Below are positions 9,068-17,716 of a DNA stretch of 38,598 nt, one piece after another. The stretch's first letter is position 1, and each line of letters begins with the position of its first letter. The translations under genes were made by a program, and so were the position numbers. The notes under the pieces are model-generated. The model was not told the DNA's origin and ran no database searches. It worked only from the letters and a program-made list of their open reading frames with translations. Source of the DNA: Deltaproteobacteria bacterium (GTDB lineage Bacteria > Desulfobacterota > Binatia > UTPRO1); assembly GCA_020848745.1 (NCBI GenBank), contig JADLHM010000141.1:1-38598 (forward strand), written 5' to 3'.

Positions 9068-9294
9068 CGAACCCCTCCGCGACCCGAACGTGGGTCACGG
9101 GGCGCGCAGCAAAGCAGGTGCCAGCAGCGGGAGCGCATGGGACGCGCGCGGTCGTCGCTACGAGCCCGCGCTTGCGTGCCGGGCGCGTGGCGACCGTCAT
9201 CGACGTGACGGAAAGCTGACGCGCGCGTCGGAAGACGGACTCGCGGCTCGCATGTCCGTTGCCTTGCAGCTTCGCTTGGCGCTAAAGACCGGCC
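9068..9294. other. Divergent intergenic region between metalloprotease and MBL hydrolase
   Basis: This 227-base gap must carry the promoters of both flanking genes. On the plus strand, TAAAGA at 9283-9288 lies only seven bases before the ATG, with TTGCCT 18 bases upstream, which would give an almost leaderless transcript, but the match is weak. No repeat, RNA gene or convincing short reading frame is seen. Confidence 0.3.
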
Positions 9295-10053
9295 ATGCCG
9301 GCGTCCGACGATCCGAAGCTCGAGGTCACCGTGCTCGGCTCCTCGGACGCGTTCTGCAGCGGCGGGCACCCGCACGCGACGTACCTGGTCGAGACCGCGC
9401 GGGCGACGTTCCTCGTGGATTGCGGTCCGACGGTCCTGCTGGCGCTGAAGCGCCACGGCATCGACACCGCCCGCGTCGACTTCGTCGTCATCAGCCACAT
9501 GCACGGCGACCACTTCGCCGGGCTGCCCTTCCTGCTGCTCGAGTCGATCTACGAGCGCCCGCGGACGCGGCCGCTCGTGGTGCTCGGTCCGCGCGGCGTC
9601 GCGGCGCGCGTCTGGGCGCTCACACGCACGCTCTACCCGGACGTGGTGCCGGACACGCTGCCGTTCGCGCTCGAGTTCGTGGAGCTCGAGCCCGAGCGTC
9701 GCGCGACGATCGCGGACGTCGAGCTCCATCCCGTGCGCGTGCCGCACCAGGACGAGGACGTCTCGCTCGCCGTCGGTTTCGCCTCGGGCGGGAAGCGGCT
9801 GCTCTACAGCGGCGATTCGCCCTGGGACGACCGCTTCCTCGAGCTCGCGCGCGACGTCGATCTCTTTCTCTGCGAGTGCACTGCGTACGACGAGCCCATG
9901 GGCCGCCACATCGAGTGGACGACGCTCGCGCCGCTCGTGCCCCGGCTCGGGTGCCGTCGCCTCGTGCTGATCCACCTCGGCCGGAAGATGCGCGAGCATT
10001 GCGGCGAGCTCGGCGTCGAGTGCGCGAGCGAGGGCATGAAGATCCGGCTGTAG
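9295..10053 (+). CDS. MBL-fold metallo-hydrolase (RNase Z-like class)
   Basis: This cytoplasmic protein of 252 residues has the metallo-beta-lactamase fold. The first strand and glycine turn are LEVTVLGSSDAFCSGG. The metal-binding motif is HMHGDH at residues 68-73. A third ligand is plausibly in VRVPHQD, the bridging aspartate is in LLYSGDSPWDD, and the last histidine is in VLIHLG. The arrangement resembles RNase Z and the related PF12706 hydrolases, with the whole fold in one compact domain. The flexible exosite arm typical of true RNase Z is not evident, so tRNA 3'-processing is possible but not shown. It stands alone between a divergent and a convergent gene. Confidence 0.82.
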   Translation: MPASDDPKLEVTVLGSSDAFCSGGHPHATYLVETARATFLVDCGPTVLLALKRHGIDTARVDFVVISHMHGDHFAGLPFLLLESIYERPRTRPLVVLGPRGVAARVWALTRTLYPDVVPDTLPFALEFVELEPERRATIADVELHPVRVPHQDEDVSLAVGFASGGKRLLYSGDSPWDDRFLELARDVDLFLCECTAYDEPMGRHIEWTTLAPLVPRLGCRRLVLIHLGRKMREHCGELGVECASEGMKIRL

Positions 10054-10062
10054 GCGGGCCAC

Positions 10063-11244
10063 TCAGCGCCGGCGCGGGCGCGGCGGCGGACCGCCGTACG
10101 GATGACCCGGCCGCACGAGCACCGAGCCCTCCGCTTCCTCGCGCGCCTTCGTGTCGTCCTCGACCACGAACGCGCCGACGCTCCGCCGCAGGAGCTCCGC
10201 GAAGAAGGGGAGCGATGCGGCGCCGCGTTCGAGGCTCGCGGCGGTCGCGGCCGCGGCGCGCGCGCTCGGCTCGCGCCCGGTCGCGTGCAGCACGAAGGCC
10301 ATTTCCTCGAGCCGGCGGCGGTACGACGCCGCCGCGGCGCCGGTGAAGAGCTCGCGCTCGGCGCGCGCCAGCACGGCCTGCACGCGCTCCTCCTGCTGGG
10401 GACGGCTCAGCAGGATCGGGCTCGCGCGCGCGGCGCGGATCTCGTCGAGATATGGTGCGAGCGTGTCCCGCTCGAGGAGCCACGTCGCGAAGTCGATTTC
10501 GTCGAGCAGCGCCGCGCCCTCGGCGGCCGCGGCCGCGTCGCTCGCGACCTCCGGCGCGATGCGTGCGAGCATCGGAGACGTGAGCGGGGCGGGCGGCTGA
10601 CTCGTGAGGCGCGCGCGCAACGCGGGGTACTGCCCCACGGTTTCGGCGATGCCGCCGGCGCGGGCACGCTCGTAGCCTTCCGCGAGGAGCGCGTCACCGT
10701 AGGCTCCGTCGATCGCGACCATCCGGACGTGATGCAGCGCGCGCAGGTCGTCGTGCATGCGGCGCAGCGACTTCCGCGGCAGCTCGGCGAGGTTCACGTC
10801 CCGGAGGCCCTTCGGCTCGTTCAAGATGGCGGTCATCACGAGAAGCCCGCCGCCCGCCTGCGGACGCGCGATCCGGACCAGCCGATCGCCGCGGCCGTCG
10901 ATGCCGGAGACCCAACCTTCGAGCGCGGTCGCCGTCCAGCGCGGCGGGGCCACGGCTGCGGCGGGGGACGCCGGCGCGACGACCCCGCGTTGCCCGAAGC
11001 GATAGAGCGCGCGCCGCGCGTCCTTCGCGACCGCCTTCCAGCCGCGGCCCTCGGCCGCTGCCGCGAGCTCGCGGAGCGCCACGGCGTGCGCCTCGTCGAC
11101 GACGGTGCTCAGGCGCTCGACGAGCGCGCGGTCGAGCGCGGCGGTGCGGCCGGCGAGCGCGAGCAGGTCAGCCGGCGTCGTGTCGTCGTCGGCGACGCCG
11201 GCCGCGCGGAGCGCTTCGCGCCCGGCCGCGGCGTCGTCACTCAT
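10063..11244 (-). CDS. Protein of unknown function coupled to an M23 peptidase
   Basis: This 393-residue protein is Ala/Arg-rich, largely helical, and has no signal peptide or membrane segment. I do not recognise a family. Visible parts are an N-terminal helical region (to about 90), a mixed segment around 105-145 (ALEGWVSGIDGRGDRLVRIA, LLVMTAILNEPKGLRDV), a central helical region, and a tail rich in Pro and Arg (PYGGPPPRPRRR). The segment GDRLVRIARP... resembles beta strands of a small globular domain. Its ATG lies inside the last codons of the M23 peptidase gene (eight-base overlap), so the two are probably made together. It converges on the MBL gene with only nine bases between the stops. 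Function is not assigned. Confidence 0.7.
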   Translation of the reverse strand: MSDDAAAGREALRAAGVADDDTTPADLLALAGRTAALDRALVERLSTVVDEAHAVALRELAAAAEGRGWKAVAKDARRALYRFGQRGVVAPASPAAAVAPPRWTATALEGWVSGIDGRGDRLVRIARPQAGGGLLVMTAILNEPKGLRDVNLAELPRKSLRRMHDDLRALHHVRMVAIDGAYGDALLAEGYERARAGGIAETVGQYPALRARLTSQPPAPLTSPMLARIAPEVASDAAAAAEGAALLDEIDFATWLLERDTLAPYLDEIRAARASPILLSRPQQEERVQAVLARAERELFTGAAAASYRRRLEEMAFVLHATGREPSARAAAATAASLERGAASLPFFAELLRRSVGAFVVEDDTKAREEAEGSVLVRPGHPYGGPPPRPRRR

Positions 11245-12652
11245 CGCGCGTCGCGGTCACCGTGGCGCGTGGGTACTGCTCGAGCTTCGCGGTCACGTGA
11301 TCGCGGATCCACTTGCCGTCCCACCATGCGACGGGGTCGACGTGGACGCCGTAGAGCATGATGCTGAAGTGCAGGTGATCGCCGCCGGCGAGCCCCGTCT
11401 CGCCGGTCCGGCCGAGGGTCTCGCCGCGTTGCACTTCCTGTCCTTGCGTCACGGTGATCGCGCTCAAGTGGCCGTAGAGCGAGAAGATGCCGAGCCCGTG
11501 GTCGACGATGACCGCCTCGCCGTAGATGCCGAGGTCGTCGGCGAAGACGACCTTGCCGGTGCTCGCCGCGACGACCGGAGCCTGGCGGAGCGATGCGAGG
11601 TCGTACCCGAGGTGCGTCTGGGTATCGATGATGGTTCCGTCGTGGCGATACGAGCGGCGATCGCCGAAGCCGGCGAGCGGCGCGCTGTTCGGCTGGCGGA
11701 GGAACGCACCGTCCCACCTGGGCGTCGCGGCCGACGTGCGGGTGGCTTCCTTGATCCGCACCTCGCTGTTCTGCCGCACGGTTCGGTTCACGTAGAGGTA
11801 GCCCTGCACGAGATCGGGCTGCGCGGGCAGGCGACTCGCGTTCAGGATCTCGGGCACCTTGCGCTCGAGGAACGGGTCGTCGATGTCGAGCGTCTTGTTC
11901 GCGAAGGTGCGCGGCTTCACGACCGTGTGGAACGTCACTTCGCGCCGGTTCCCTGCGGCGTCCTCGGCGACGGTTTTCGCGGTGGCCTTGTGGTCGAGGT
12001 CCTGCGGGACGGCGAAGAACGCCGCGTGGATGGCCGGGTCGGCGAAGAGCCCGGCCGTACCCGGAAAGAAGTAGCTCGCCACCGCGACACCGCTCCTCAC
12101 CGCGTCGGACGAGGTCCTGTAGAGCATGAAATCGAGGCCGCCGAGCGTGAGGTAGTGCTGCTGCGAGAGCACCTCGACGGTCGGCGGGCTCAGATCGATG
12201 GTGAAGGGCGCTTCGAGCAGCACCGGATCGCTGCGCAGCCAGCGCAGCCAGGAATAGTCGCCCGCGAACACCCGGAGCGTCGCCGGTCCCTCGCCGAGCT
12301 TGTGGTCGATCGGCGCGAGCGGCCTGCTGACCGTGGTCTCGAAGATCCCGCTGCCGCGCCACGTCTGGGCGGGGTAGGTCTCGCTGGCGAGCACGGTGGT
12401 GGCGCCGTTGCTCTCGACCTCGACGCGGCTCCACGCGAGCCCGGTGCCGACGTCGTGGAGCGTGACGTCGATCGTGCTGCCGCGGCCGAGGGCGGTGACG
12501 GGATGCGCGAGCTCCGCGGTCGGCCGCCGGCGCTCGAGCTTCACCCACCCGACGAAGACGATCGACGCGACGAGCGCGAGCGTGACTCCGAGCACCAGCC
12601 GGCGACCCACTCCACCCTCGCGCTGGCCACGTTGTCGCCCTTGCCGTGCCAT
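11237..12652 (-). CDS. Membrane-anchored M23 (LytM-type) metallopeptidase
   Basis: This 471-residue protein has a basic N-terminus and one membrane segment (about residues 17-36), with the rest predicted periplasmic. The middle (about 45-300) is beta-rich and carries phrases typical of extracellular Ig-like domains (TIDVTLHDVGTGLAWSRVEV, SPPTVEVLS). The C-terminal M23 domain has all zinc ligands: HLGYD for the first His and Asp, YGHLS, and the GDHLHFS HxH motif. Such proteins cut peptide bonds in peptidoglycan during growth or division. The ATG at 12652 follows a 38-base gap from the upstream Nudix gene, and the stop overlaps the unknown gene at 10063-11244. The intact ligands argue for an active enzyme and not a degenerate EnvC-type activator. 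Confidence 0.88.
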   Translation of the reverse strand: MARQGRQRGQREGGVGRRLVLGVTLALVASIVFVGWVKLERRRPTAELAHPVTALGRGSTIDVTLHDVGTGLAWSRVEVESNGATTVLASETYPAQTWRGSGIFETTVSRPLAPIDHKLGEGPATLRVFAGDYSWLRWLRSDPVLLEAPFTIDLSPPTVEVLSQQHYLTLGGLDFMLYRTSSDAVRSGVAVASYFFPGTAGLFADPAIHAAFFAVPQDLDHKATAKTVAEDAAGNRREVTFHTVVKPRTFANKTLDIDDPFLERKVPEILNASRLPAQPDLVQGYLYVNRTVRQNSEVRIKEATRTSAATPRWDGAFLRQPNSAPLAGFGDRRSYRHDGTIIDTQTHLGYDLASLRQAPVVAASTGKVVFADDLGIYGEAVIVDHGLGIFSLYGHLSAITVTQGQEVQRGETLGRTGETGLAGGDHLHFSIMLYGVHVDPVAWWDGKWIRDHVTAKLEQYPRATVTATRDE

Positions 12653-12690
12653 CGACCCGCTCGCGACCTTACGAGCCGCTCCGAAGGGTG

Positions 12691-13278
12691 TCAATCTTGC
12701 CGGGCCGCGAGCGCGGTGATGAGGTCGAGCAAGCTCGCAGTGATCCGCTGCGTCGCGCCCCAGATCACGCGGCCGTCGTGACGATAGGCCGTGACCGGGA
12801 TCGCACGCCCCTCGATCGTCCACGATTCCGTGACGCTCGTCGCGGGATCGTCGAGAACGCGGAGCGGCAGCGCGAACGCGTCGTGCACCTCGCGCGGGTC
12901 CAGGCGGAGCGCGTAGGGGTGCGGGACGCGCGCCACGAAAGGCGTGATGACGAAGTTCGAGCTGAAGGTGCGGATCGGGTCGAGCGCGCCGAGCACGTCG
13001 ACGTCGGAGGCGCGGAGACCGATCTCTTCGTCGGCCTCGCGGAGCGCGGTCGCGAGCAGCGAGGGGTCGCGCTCGGGCGCGTGGCGCCCGCCGGGGAAGG
13101 CGACCTGTCCGGCGTGCTGGGGCAGGGCGGCGCTGCGGGTCGTATAGAGGAGGTGCAGGTCGTCGTCGACGTCGAAGAGCGGCACCAGCACGGCCGCCTG
13201 GACGGCCGACGACGGCGGCGGCGCCGGGCGCGGCTCGGCGAGCGCCGCCCGCAGCGCCGGCAGGATCTCGCGGGTCAT
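12691..13278 (-). CDS. nudL: Nudix hydrolase, NudL-type CoA pyrophosphatase
   Basis: This 195-residue enzyme is predicted to hydrolyse the pyrophosphate of coenzyme A to 4'-phosphopantetheine and 3',5'-ADP. The CoA-specific UPF0035 signature is present (LLYTTRSAALPQHAGQVAFPGG) and runs directly into the Nudix box (GGRHAPERDPSLLATALREADEEIGL region, with the metal-binding READEE). The Nudix box has the expanded spacing typical of this subgroup. The ATG at 13278 is used here; a GTG at 13293 in frame would add five residues, and neither has a clear Shine-Dalgarno. It is divergent from thiI, with 55 bases between the starts. The M23 peptidase gene follows in the same direction. Confidence 0.87.
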   Translation of the reverse strand: MTREILPALRAALAEPRPAPPPSSAVQAAVLVPLFDVDDDLHLLYTTRSAALPQHAGQVAFPGGRHAPERDPSLLATALREADEEIGLRASDVDVLGALDPIRTFSSNFVITPFVARVPHPYALRLDPREVHDAFALPLRVLDDPATSVTESWTIEGRAIPVTAYRHDGRVIWGATQRITASLLDLITALAARQD

Positions 13279-13333
13279 CGGGCCGGATATCACGGCGGTT
13301 CGCCCGCCCGAAAGCGCGTGCTATGCGCGGCGG

Positions 13334-14542
13334 ATGGCCTGCGTCGTCGTGCGCTACCACGAGATCGCCCTCAAGGGCGGGAATCGGCAGCGCTTCGTGC
13401 AGCGTCTGATCGCGAACCTGCGCGACGCGACGACCGGCCTCGGGGTGCGGAGCGCCGACAGCCTGCCGGGGCGGATCGTGCTGCGGCTCGCGCCGGAGGC
13501 GCCCGTCGACCTCGTGTGCGAGCGCGTGGCGCATACCTTCGGGGTCGCCAACTACTCGGCCGGCGTGGAGATCCCGGCCGGCCTCGACGCCATCCGCGCG
13601 GCGGTGCTCGACTGCGCGCGCGCGGAGGCGTTCACGACGTTCGCGGTCCGCGCGCGGCGCGCCGACAAGTCGTTCCCGATGACGTCGCCCGAGCTCGGCG
13701 CGTTCCTCGGCGCGGCAGTCGTGGCCGAGGTCGGCGGACGCGTCGACCTCGAGACGCCCGACCTGCCGATCACCGTCGAGATCCTGCCGCGGACGGCGTA
13801 CGTGTCGGGCGGCAAGCGCCCAGGGCCGGGCGGCCTGCCGGTGACGATCAGCGGACGGGTGACGTGCCTCATGTCGGGCGGCATCGACTCGCCGGTTGCG
13901 GCGTACCGCATGATGCAGCGCGGGTGCCGCGTCGACTTCGTGCACTTCAGCGGCGTGCCGTACACGAGCCGCGCGAGCGTCGACAAGGCGCGGGATCTCG
14001 TCGAGCACCTCACGCGCCGGCAGCTGCGCTCCGATCTCTGGGTCGTGCCGTTCGGCGAGATCCAGAGCGAGATCGTCGCGCGCGTGCCGCGCAGCCATCG
14101 CGTCGTTCTCTATCGTCGCATGATGCTGCGGATCGCCGAGGCGCTCGGACGACACGGCGCGCGCGTTCTGGTGACGGGCGAGAGCCTCGGCCAGGTCTCG
14201 TCGCAGACGCTGGAGAACATGCAGACGATCGCGGCGGCGACGTCGGCGCTCGTGCTCCGGCCGCTCGTCGGCATGGACAAGAACGAGATCATCCAGCAGG
14301 CGGTCCGCATCGGCACGTTTACGACGTCGATCCTGCCGGACCAGGACTGCTGCACGCTCTTCACGCCCGCGCACCCGACGACGCGCGCGACCCTCGCCGA
14401 GGTCGAGGCGGCGGAACGGCAGCTCGACGTGCCGGCGCTGGTCGCACGCGGTGTCGCGGATGCGACGCGCGAACGCTTCGTGTTCCCGCCCGAACTCGCC
14501 GGCAAGGCCGCCGCCGGGACGCGTCTCACGGTCCAGGGCTGA
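13334..14542 (+). CDS. thiI: tRNA 4-thiouridine synthase ThiI, rhodanese-less form
   Basis: ThiI transfers sulfur to uridine 8 of tRNA and in many bacteria also serves thiamine thiazole synthesis. The 402 residues comprise an N-terminal ferredoxin-like and THUMP region (to about 165), then the PP-loop ATP-binding motif SGGIDSP at residues 181-187, which adenylates the uridine. The acceptor-cysteine region is PDQDCC with Cys339 and Cys340. The family's E. coli member is longer (482 residues) because of a C-terminal rhodanese domain carrying the persulfide cysteine. That domain is absent here, as in many bacteria and archaea, so sulfur must arrive another way. It is plausible but not shown that the enzyme serves tRNA only. 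The end overlaps the convergent permease gene by 17 bases. Confidence 0.93.
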   Translation: MACVVVRYHEIALKGGNRQRFVQRLIANLRDATTGLGVRSADSLPGRIVLRLAPEAPVDLVCERVAHTFGVANYSAGVEIPAGLDAIRAAVLDCARAEAFTTFAVRARRADKSFPMTSPELGAFLGAAVVAEVGGRVDLETPDLPITVEILPRTAYVSGGKRPGPGGLPVTISGRVTCLMSGGIDSPVAAYRMMQRGCRVDFVHFSGVPYTSRASVDKARDLVEHLTRRQLRSDLWVVPFGEIQSEIVARVPRSHRVVLYRRMMLRIAEALGRHGARVLVTGESLGQVSSQTLENMQTIAAATSALVLRPLVGMDKNEIIQQAVRIGTFTTSILPDQDCCTLFTPAHPTTRATLAEVEAAERQLDVPALVARGVADATRERFVFPPELAGKAAAGTRLTVQG

Positions 14543-16097
14543 GCGTCGCCGCGGCGAAGCGCGCGACGAACGCGCGCGCCACCGCGGCCGGCGTCTCGCC
14601 GTCCTGATCGACGGCGGCGTTCATCCGCCGCATGAGGTCGGGCGGAATCGCGCCCGCGAGCGGTCGGAGCGCGCGCACCACATCCGGTCGCTCGCGCACG
14701 AGGCGGGCGCTCGCGAGCAGGACCGCGTCGTAGGGCGGAATGACGTGCCGGTCGTCGGCCAGCACCGTGAGGCCGAGCGCGCCGATCCGGCCGTCGGTCG
14801 AGAAGGCGCTGATGACGTCGACCTGCGCGCTCGCGACCGCGGCGTACATGAGCGACGCGTCCATGCTGCGTCGCTCGCGGAAGCGGAGCCCGTAGGTGGC
14901 GGCGAGCGCGGTCCATTCGGGCCGGCCGAAGAACTCGTAGTCGCCCGCCATGACGAGGTCGGGCGCGTGCGCCGCCAGGTCGCTGATCGTCGTCACGCCG
15001 AGCCGGCCGGCGGACTCGTCGCGCATCGCGAGCGCGTACGCATTCTCGAATCCGAGCGCCGCGACGAGCGTGATCCCGTGCGTCTCGGTCAGGTGCCGGC
15101 TCACCTCGGCCAGCACCACCGCCGGATCGGGCGGGACGTCCGTGCGCTTCATGACGGTTGCCCAGATCGTGCCGGTGTAGTCGACGTAGAGGTCGAGCGC
15201 GCCCGCTGCGAGGGCATCGAAGGCCACGGTCGATCCGAGCGATGCCACGACGCGGGTCGGGTGCGACGTGGTCCGCGCGATCGCGCCCGCGACGATCTCG
15301 CTCAACACGTACTGTTCCGTGAACGTCTTGGCGCCGATCACGACCGGGCGCTCGGCGGCGCCGAGGCGCCGGCCGACGGCGTGCGCCGCGGTCGCGAGCG
15401 CCAGCGCGGCGAGGCACGCGAGCGCGGCGGCGACGATGCCGCGTCGGCCCGTGCGCACGCCCACCTCCGCCGCGTGCACGAGCGCGTCGAGCGCGAGCGC
15501 GAGCGCGGCGGACGCGAAGCAACCGGTGAGCACCGCCGCCAGATTGCGGGTCTGGAGGCCGCTGAAGATGTAGTCGCCGAGGCTCGGGGCGCCGATCGGC
15601 GTCGCGAGGGTCGCGATGCCGACGATCCAGACCGTCGCCGTGCGGATGCCGGCGACGACGACCGGCCCCGCGAGCGGCAGCTCGACGAGCCGCAGTCGTT
15701 CGCGGTCCGTCATGCCGACGCCGCGCGCGGCTTCGACGACCACCGGATCCACGCCGCGAATACCGGTCACCGTGTTTCGGAGGATCGGCAGCACGCCGTA
15801 GCACGTGAGCCCGAGGAGTGCGGGGAGGTAGCCGATGCTCGGCACGTCGATGCCGACGAAACGCCGCGCGAGCGCGCCGAGTGCCGCGAGCGCGGGCACC
15901 ATCACGGCGAGCAGCGCGAGGCTCGGGATCGTCTGCACCGCGCTCGCGACGGCGAGCGCGAAGGGCTCGGCGCGCGGTCGGTGCGTCACCCACACGCCGA
16001 CGGGGAGGCTGAGGGCGATCGCGAGAGCGAGGGCGGCGAGCGCGAGCTCGAGGTGCGCGGCGAGGCGTTCCGGCAGGAGCGCGAGCTGCTCGCTCAT
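14526..16097 (-). CDS. Osmoprotectant-type ABC transporter, permease fused to substrate-binding protein
   Basis: One polypeptide of 523 residues carries two parts. Residues about 1-215 form a permease with roughly five to six membrane segments and the EAA-type loop (EAARGVGMTDRERLRLVELPLAGP). After a further hydrophobic segment (about 225-245), residues about 255-523 form a betaine/choline-type binding domain of the OpuAC class (VIGAKTFTEQYVLSEIV, DLYVDYTGTIWATV, and a late YDAVLLA region). The fusion tethers the binding domain to the outer face of the membrane. Substrate cannot be fixed; glycine betaine, choline or carnitine are the known family choices. The ATG overlaps the ATPase stop as ATGA, giving a compact two-gene importer. 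Confidence 0.9.
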   Translation of the reverse strand: MSEQLALLPERLAAHLELALAALALAIALSLPVGVWVTHRPRAEPFALAVASAVQTIPSLALLAVMVPALAALGALARRFVGIDVPSIGYLPALLGLTCYGVLPILRNTVTGIRGVDPVVVEAARGVGMTDRERLRLVELPLAGPVVVAGIRTATVWIVGIATLATPIGAPSLGDYIFSGLQTRNLAAVLTGCFASAALALALDALVHAAEVGVRTGRRGIVAAALACLAALALATAAHAVGRRLGAAERPVVIGAKTFTEQYVLSEIVAGAIARTTSHPTRVVASLGSTVAFDALAAGALDLYVDYTGTIWATVMKRTDVPPDPAVVLAEVSRHLTETHGITLVAALGFENAYALAMRDESAGRLGVTTISDLAAHAPDLVMAGDYEFFGRPEWTALAATYGLRFRERRSMDASLMYAAVASAQVDVISAFSTDGRIGALGLTVLADDRHVIPPYDAVLLASARLVRERPDVVRALRPLAGAIPPDLMRRMNAAVDQDGETPAAVARAFVARFAAATLSPGP

Positions 16098-16864
16098 GCG
16101 CGGCCGGGCGGCTGCGCGTCCGCCCGGAGGGCGGCCAGCCCGCGGAGCGGCGCCGCGAGGAGCCGCCGGACATACTCCGTCGCCGGCCGCGCCATGAGCG
16201 CCGACGGCGCGTCGATCTGCTCCACGCGTCCGTCGTTCAGGACGGCGATGCGGTCGGCGACGACGAGGGCTTCGAGGACGTCGTGGGTGACGAAGATCGC
16301 GGTGAGATCGAGCCGGCGTGCGATCGCGAGGAACGATTGCTGCAGGCGCTCGCGTGTGAGCGGGTCGAGCGCGCCGAACGGCTCGTCGAGCAGCAGCACG
16401 CTCGGCTGGGCGGCGATCGCGCGCGCGACGCCGACCCGCTGTTGTTGGCCGCCCGAGAGCGAGGCCGGGGCGCGATCGCGGAAGCGCGCGGGCGCGAGCT
16501 CGACGAGGTCGAGCAGCTCGTCGACGCGCGCCGCGACGCGCTCGTCCGGCCACCCGAGGAGGCGCGGCGTGACGCCGACGTTCTCGCCGACCGTCATGTG
16601 GGGGAAGAGGCCGACCTGTTGGAAGCAGTAGCCGATGCGGCGACGGAGCGCGTGCGGGGCGAGCGCGGCGACGTCGACGCCGTCGAGCTCGACCCGTCCG
16701 CCGTCGGGCTCGATCAGGCGGTTCACCATCTTGAGCGTCGTCGTCTTGCCCGAGCCGGAGCCGCCGAGGAGCACCAGACGCTCGCCGCGCGCGACCTCGA
16801 GCGTGAGCCCGTCGACGACCGTCGCGTCGCCGAAGCGCTTGCGCAGCTCGACCAGGCGCAGCAC
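16094..16864 (-). CDS. Osmoprotectant-type ABC transporter ATPase
   Basis: This 256-residue ATPase powers the fused permease/binding protein. It has Walker A (GGSGSGKTT), Q-loop (CFQQVGLFPH), signature (LSGGQQQR), Walker B (LLLDEPFGALD) and the switch histidine (THD). The Q-loop spacing and GLFPHMTVGENV match the OpuCA/ProV branch. The C-terminal CBS domains that sense ionic strength in OpuA-type ATPases are missing, since the protein ends shortly after the ATPase core. The start is GTG at 16864, four bases after the hydrolase stop. The unit reads hydrolase, ATPase, fused permease. Confidence 0.92.
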   Translation of the reverse strand: MLRLVELRKRFGDATVVDGLTLEVARGERLVLLGGSGSGKTTTLKMVNRLIEPDGGRVELDGVDVAALAPHALRRRIGYCFQQVGLFPHMTVGENVGVTPRLLGWPDERVAARVDELLDLVELAPARFRDRAPASLSGGQQQRVGVARAIAAQPSVLLLDEPFGALDPLTRERLQQSFLAIARRLDLTAIFVTHDVLEALVVADRIAVLNDGRVEQIDAPSALMARPATEYVRRLLAAPLRGLAALRADAQPPGRA

Positions 16865-16868
16865 GGGA

Positions 16869-17702
16869 TCACCCCCGCGGGAGGTCGGCGAGGAACGGCT
16901 CGACGGCGGCGAGGAACCCGCTCGGGTTGTCGCCCATGACCGAGTGTCCGGCGCCCGGCACCGTGCGCACCTCCGCGCCCACGACGCCGCCGAAACGCGC
17001 CGCGACCTCGGGGTCGAGGATGTCGCTCTCGCCGCCGCGCACGATCAGCACCGGGCAGCGGATGCCGGAGACGCGCTCCCAGAGGTCTCCCATGCCTTCG
17101 CCGACGCGCGCCGGGTTGCGCAGGGCGGGATCGTACTTCCAGGTCCAGCGCCCGTTCGGGAGCCGCCTCAGATTGTGGCGCAGACGTTCCCGGATGTTGT
17201 CGAGCGAGCGGCGCGGGTTGAACGCGTGCGCGCGGGCGACGAAGTCCTCGAACGTGTCGAGCTCGTCGGTCGCGGCGACGAAGTTGCGGATGTTGTCGAC
17301 GCCGTCGCGTCGCACCTCGGGCGCGATGTCCACGACGACGAGCGCGCGCACGAGGTCGGGCCGGCGGGCGGTGAGCGTCAGCGCGACGAGGCCGCCCATC
17401 GAGAGGGCGACGACGACCGCCGGAGCGCCGAGCGTCGTCTCGACGAAGCGCTCGACGTCGCGGCTTTGCGTCGCGAGGCGGTAGTCGCCGTCGGCCGCCC
17501 AGCTCGAATCGCCGTGGCCGCGCTGGTCGAGCGCGCGTACGTGATGGGTGCGCGCGAAGCTCGGAGCGACCTCGTCCCAGCTGTGCGCCGTCTGTGTGAT
17601 GCCGTGCAGGCAGACGAGGGGCGGATGTCCGACCGTGCCCCAATCGAGATAGTGGAGCGAGAGATCGTCGAGCGTGGTGCTGGCGTCGGTCGGATGGGGC
17701 AT
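16869..17702 (-). CDS. Alpha/beta hydrolase, serine type
   Basis: This 277-residue cytoplasmic protein has the alpha/beta hydrolase fold. It shows the oxyanion HG motif (LVCLHGITQTAHSWDEVAP), the DQRGHGDS turn, and a nucleophile elbow VALSMGG with Ser101, where Ala replaces the first glycine of GxSxG. The acid is probably the Asp in GGESDILD and the base the His in GAGHSVMGDNP. This set is typical of esterases, C-C hydrolases and non-heme haloperoxidase-like enzymes; the substrate cannot be deduced. The gene sits between dciA (14 bases upstream) and the ABC ATPase (4 bases downstream) and is probably co-transcribed with both. Confidence 0.87.
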   Translation of the reverse strand: MPHPTDASTTLDDLSLHYLDWGTVGHPPLVCLHGITQTAHSWDEVAPSFARTHHVRALDQRGHGDSSWAADGDYRLATQSRDVERFVETTLGAPAVVVALSMGGLVALTLTARRPDLVRALVVVDIAPEVRRDGVDNIRNFVAATDELDTFEDFVARAHAFNPRRSLDNIRERLRHNLRRLPNGRWTWKYDPALRNPARVGEGMGDLWERVSGIRCPVLIVRGGESDILDPEVAARFGGVVGAEVRTVPGAGHSVMGDNPSGFLAAVEPFLADLPRG

Positions 17703-17716
17703 CGGTGTCTCCCGCG

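Noticed and set aside
1914-9200. An open frame of more than 2400 codons spanning the metalloprotease and glutamate dehydrogenase on the minus strand
   Set aside because: The first part is an Arg-rich shadow of the metalloprotease and GNAT genes read in another frame. Only the part from GTG 6668 encodes a recognisable protein, and the four-base overlap with the upstream gene fixes that start.
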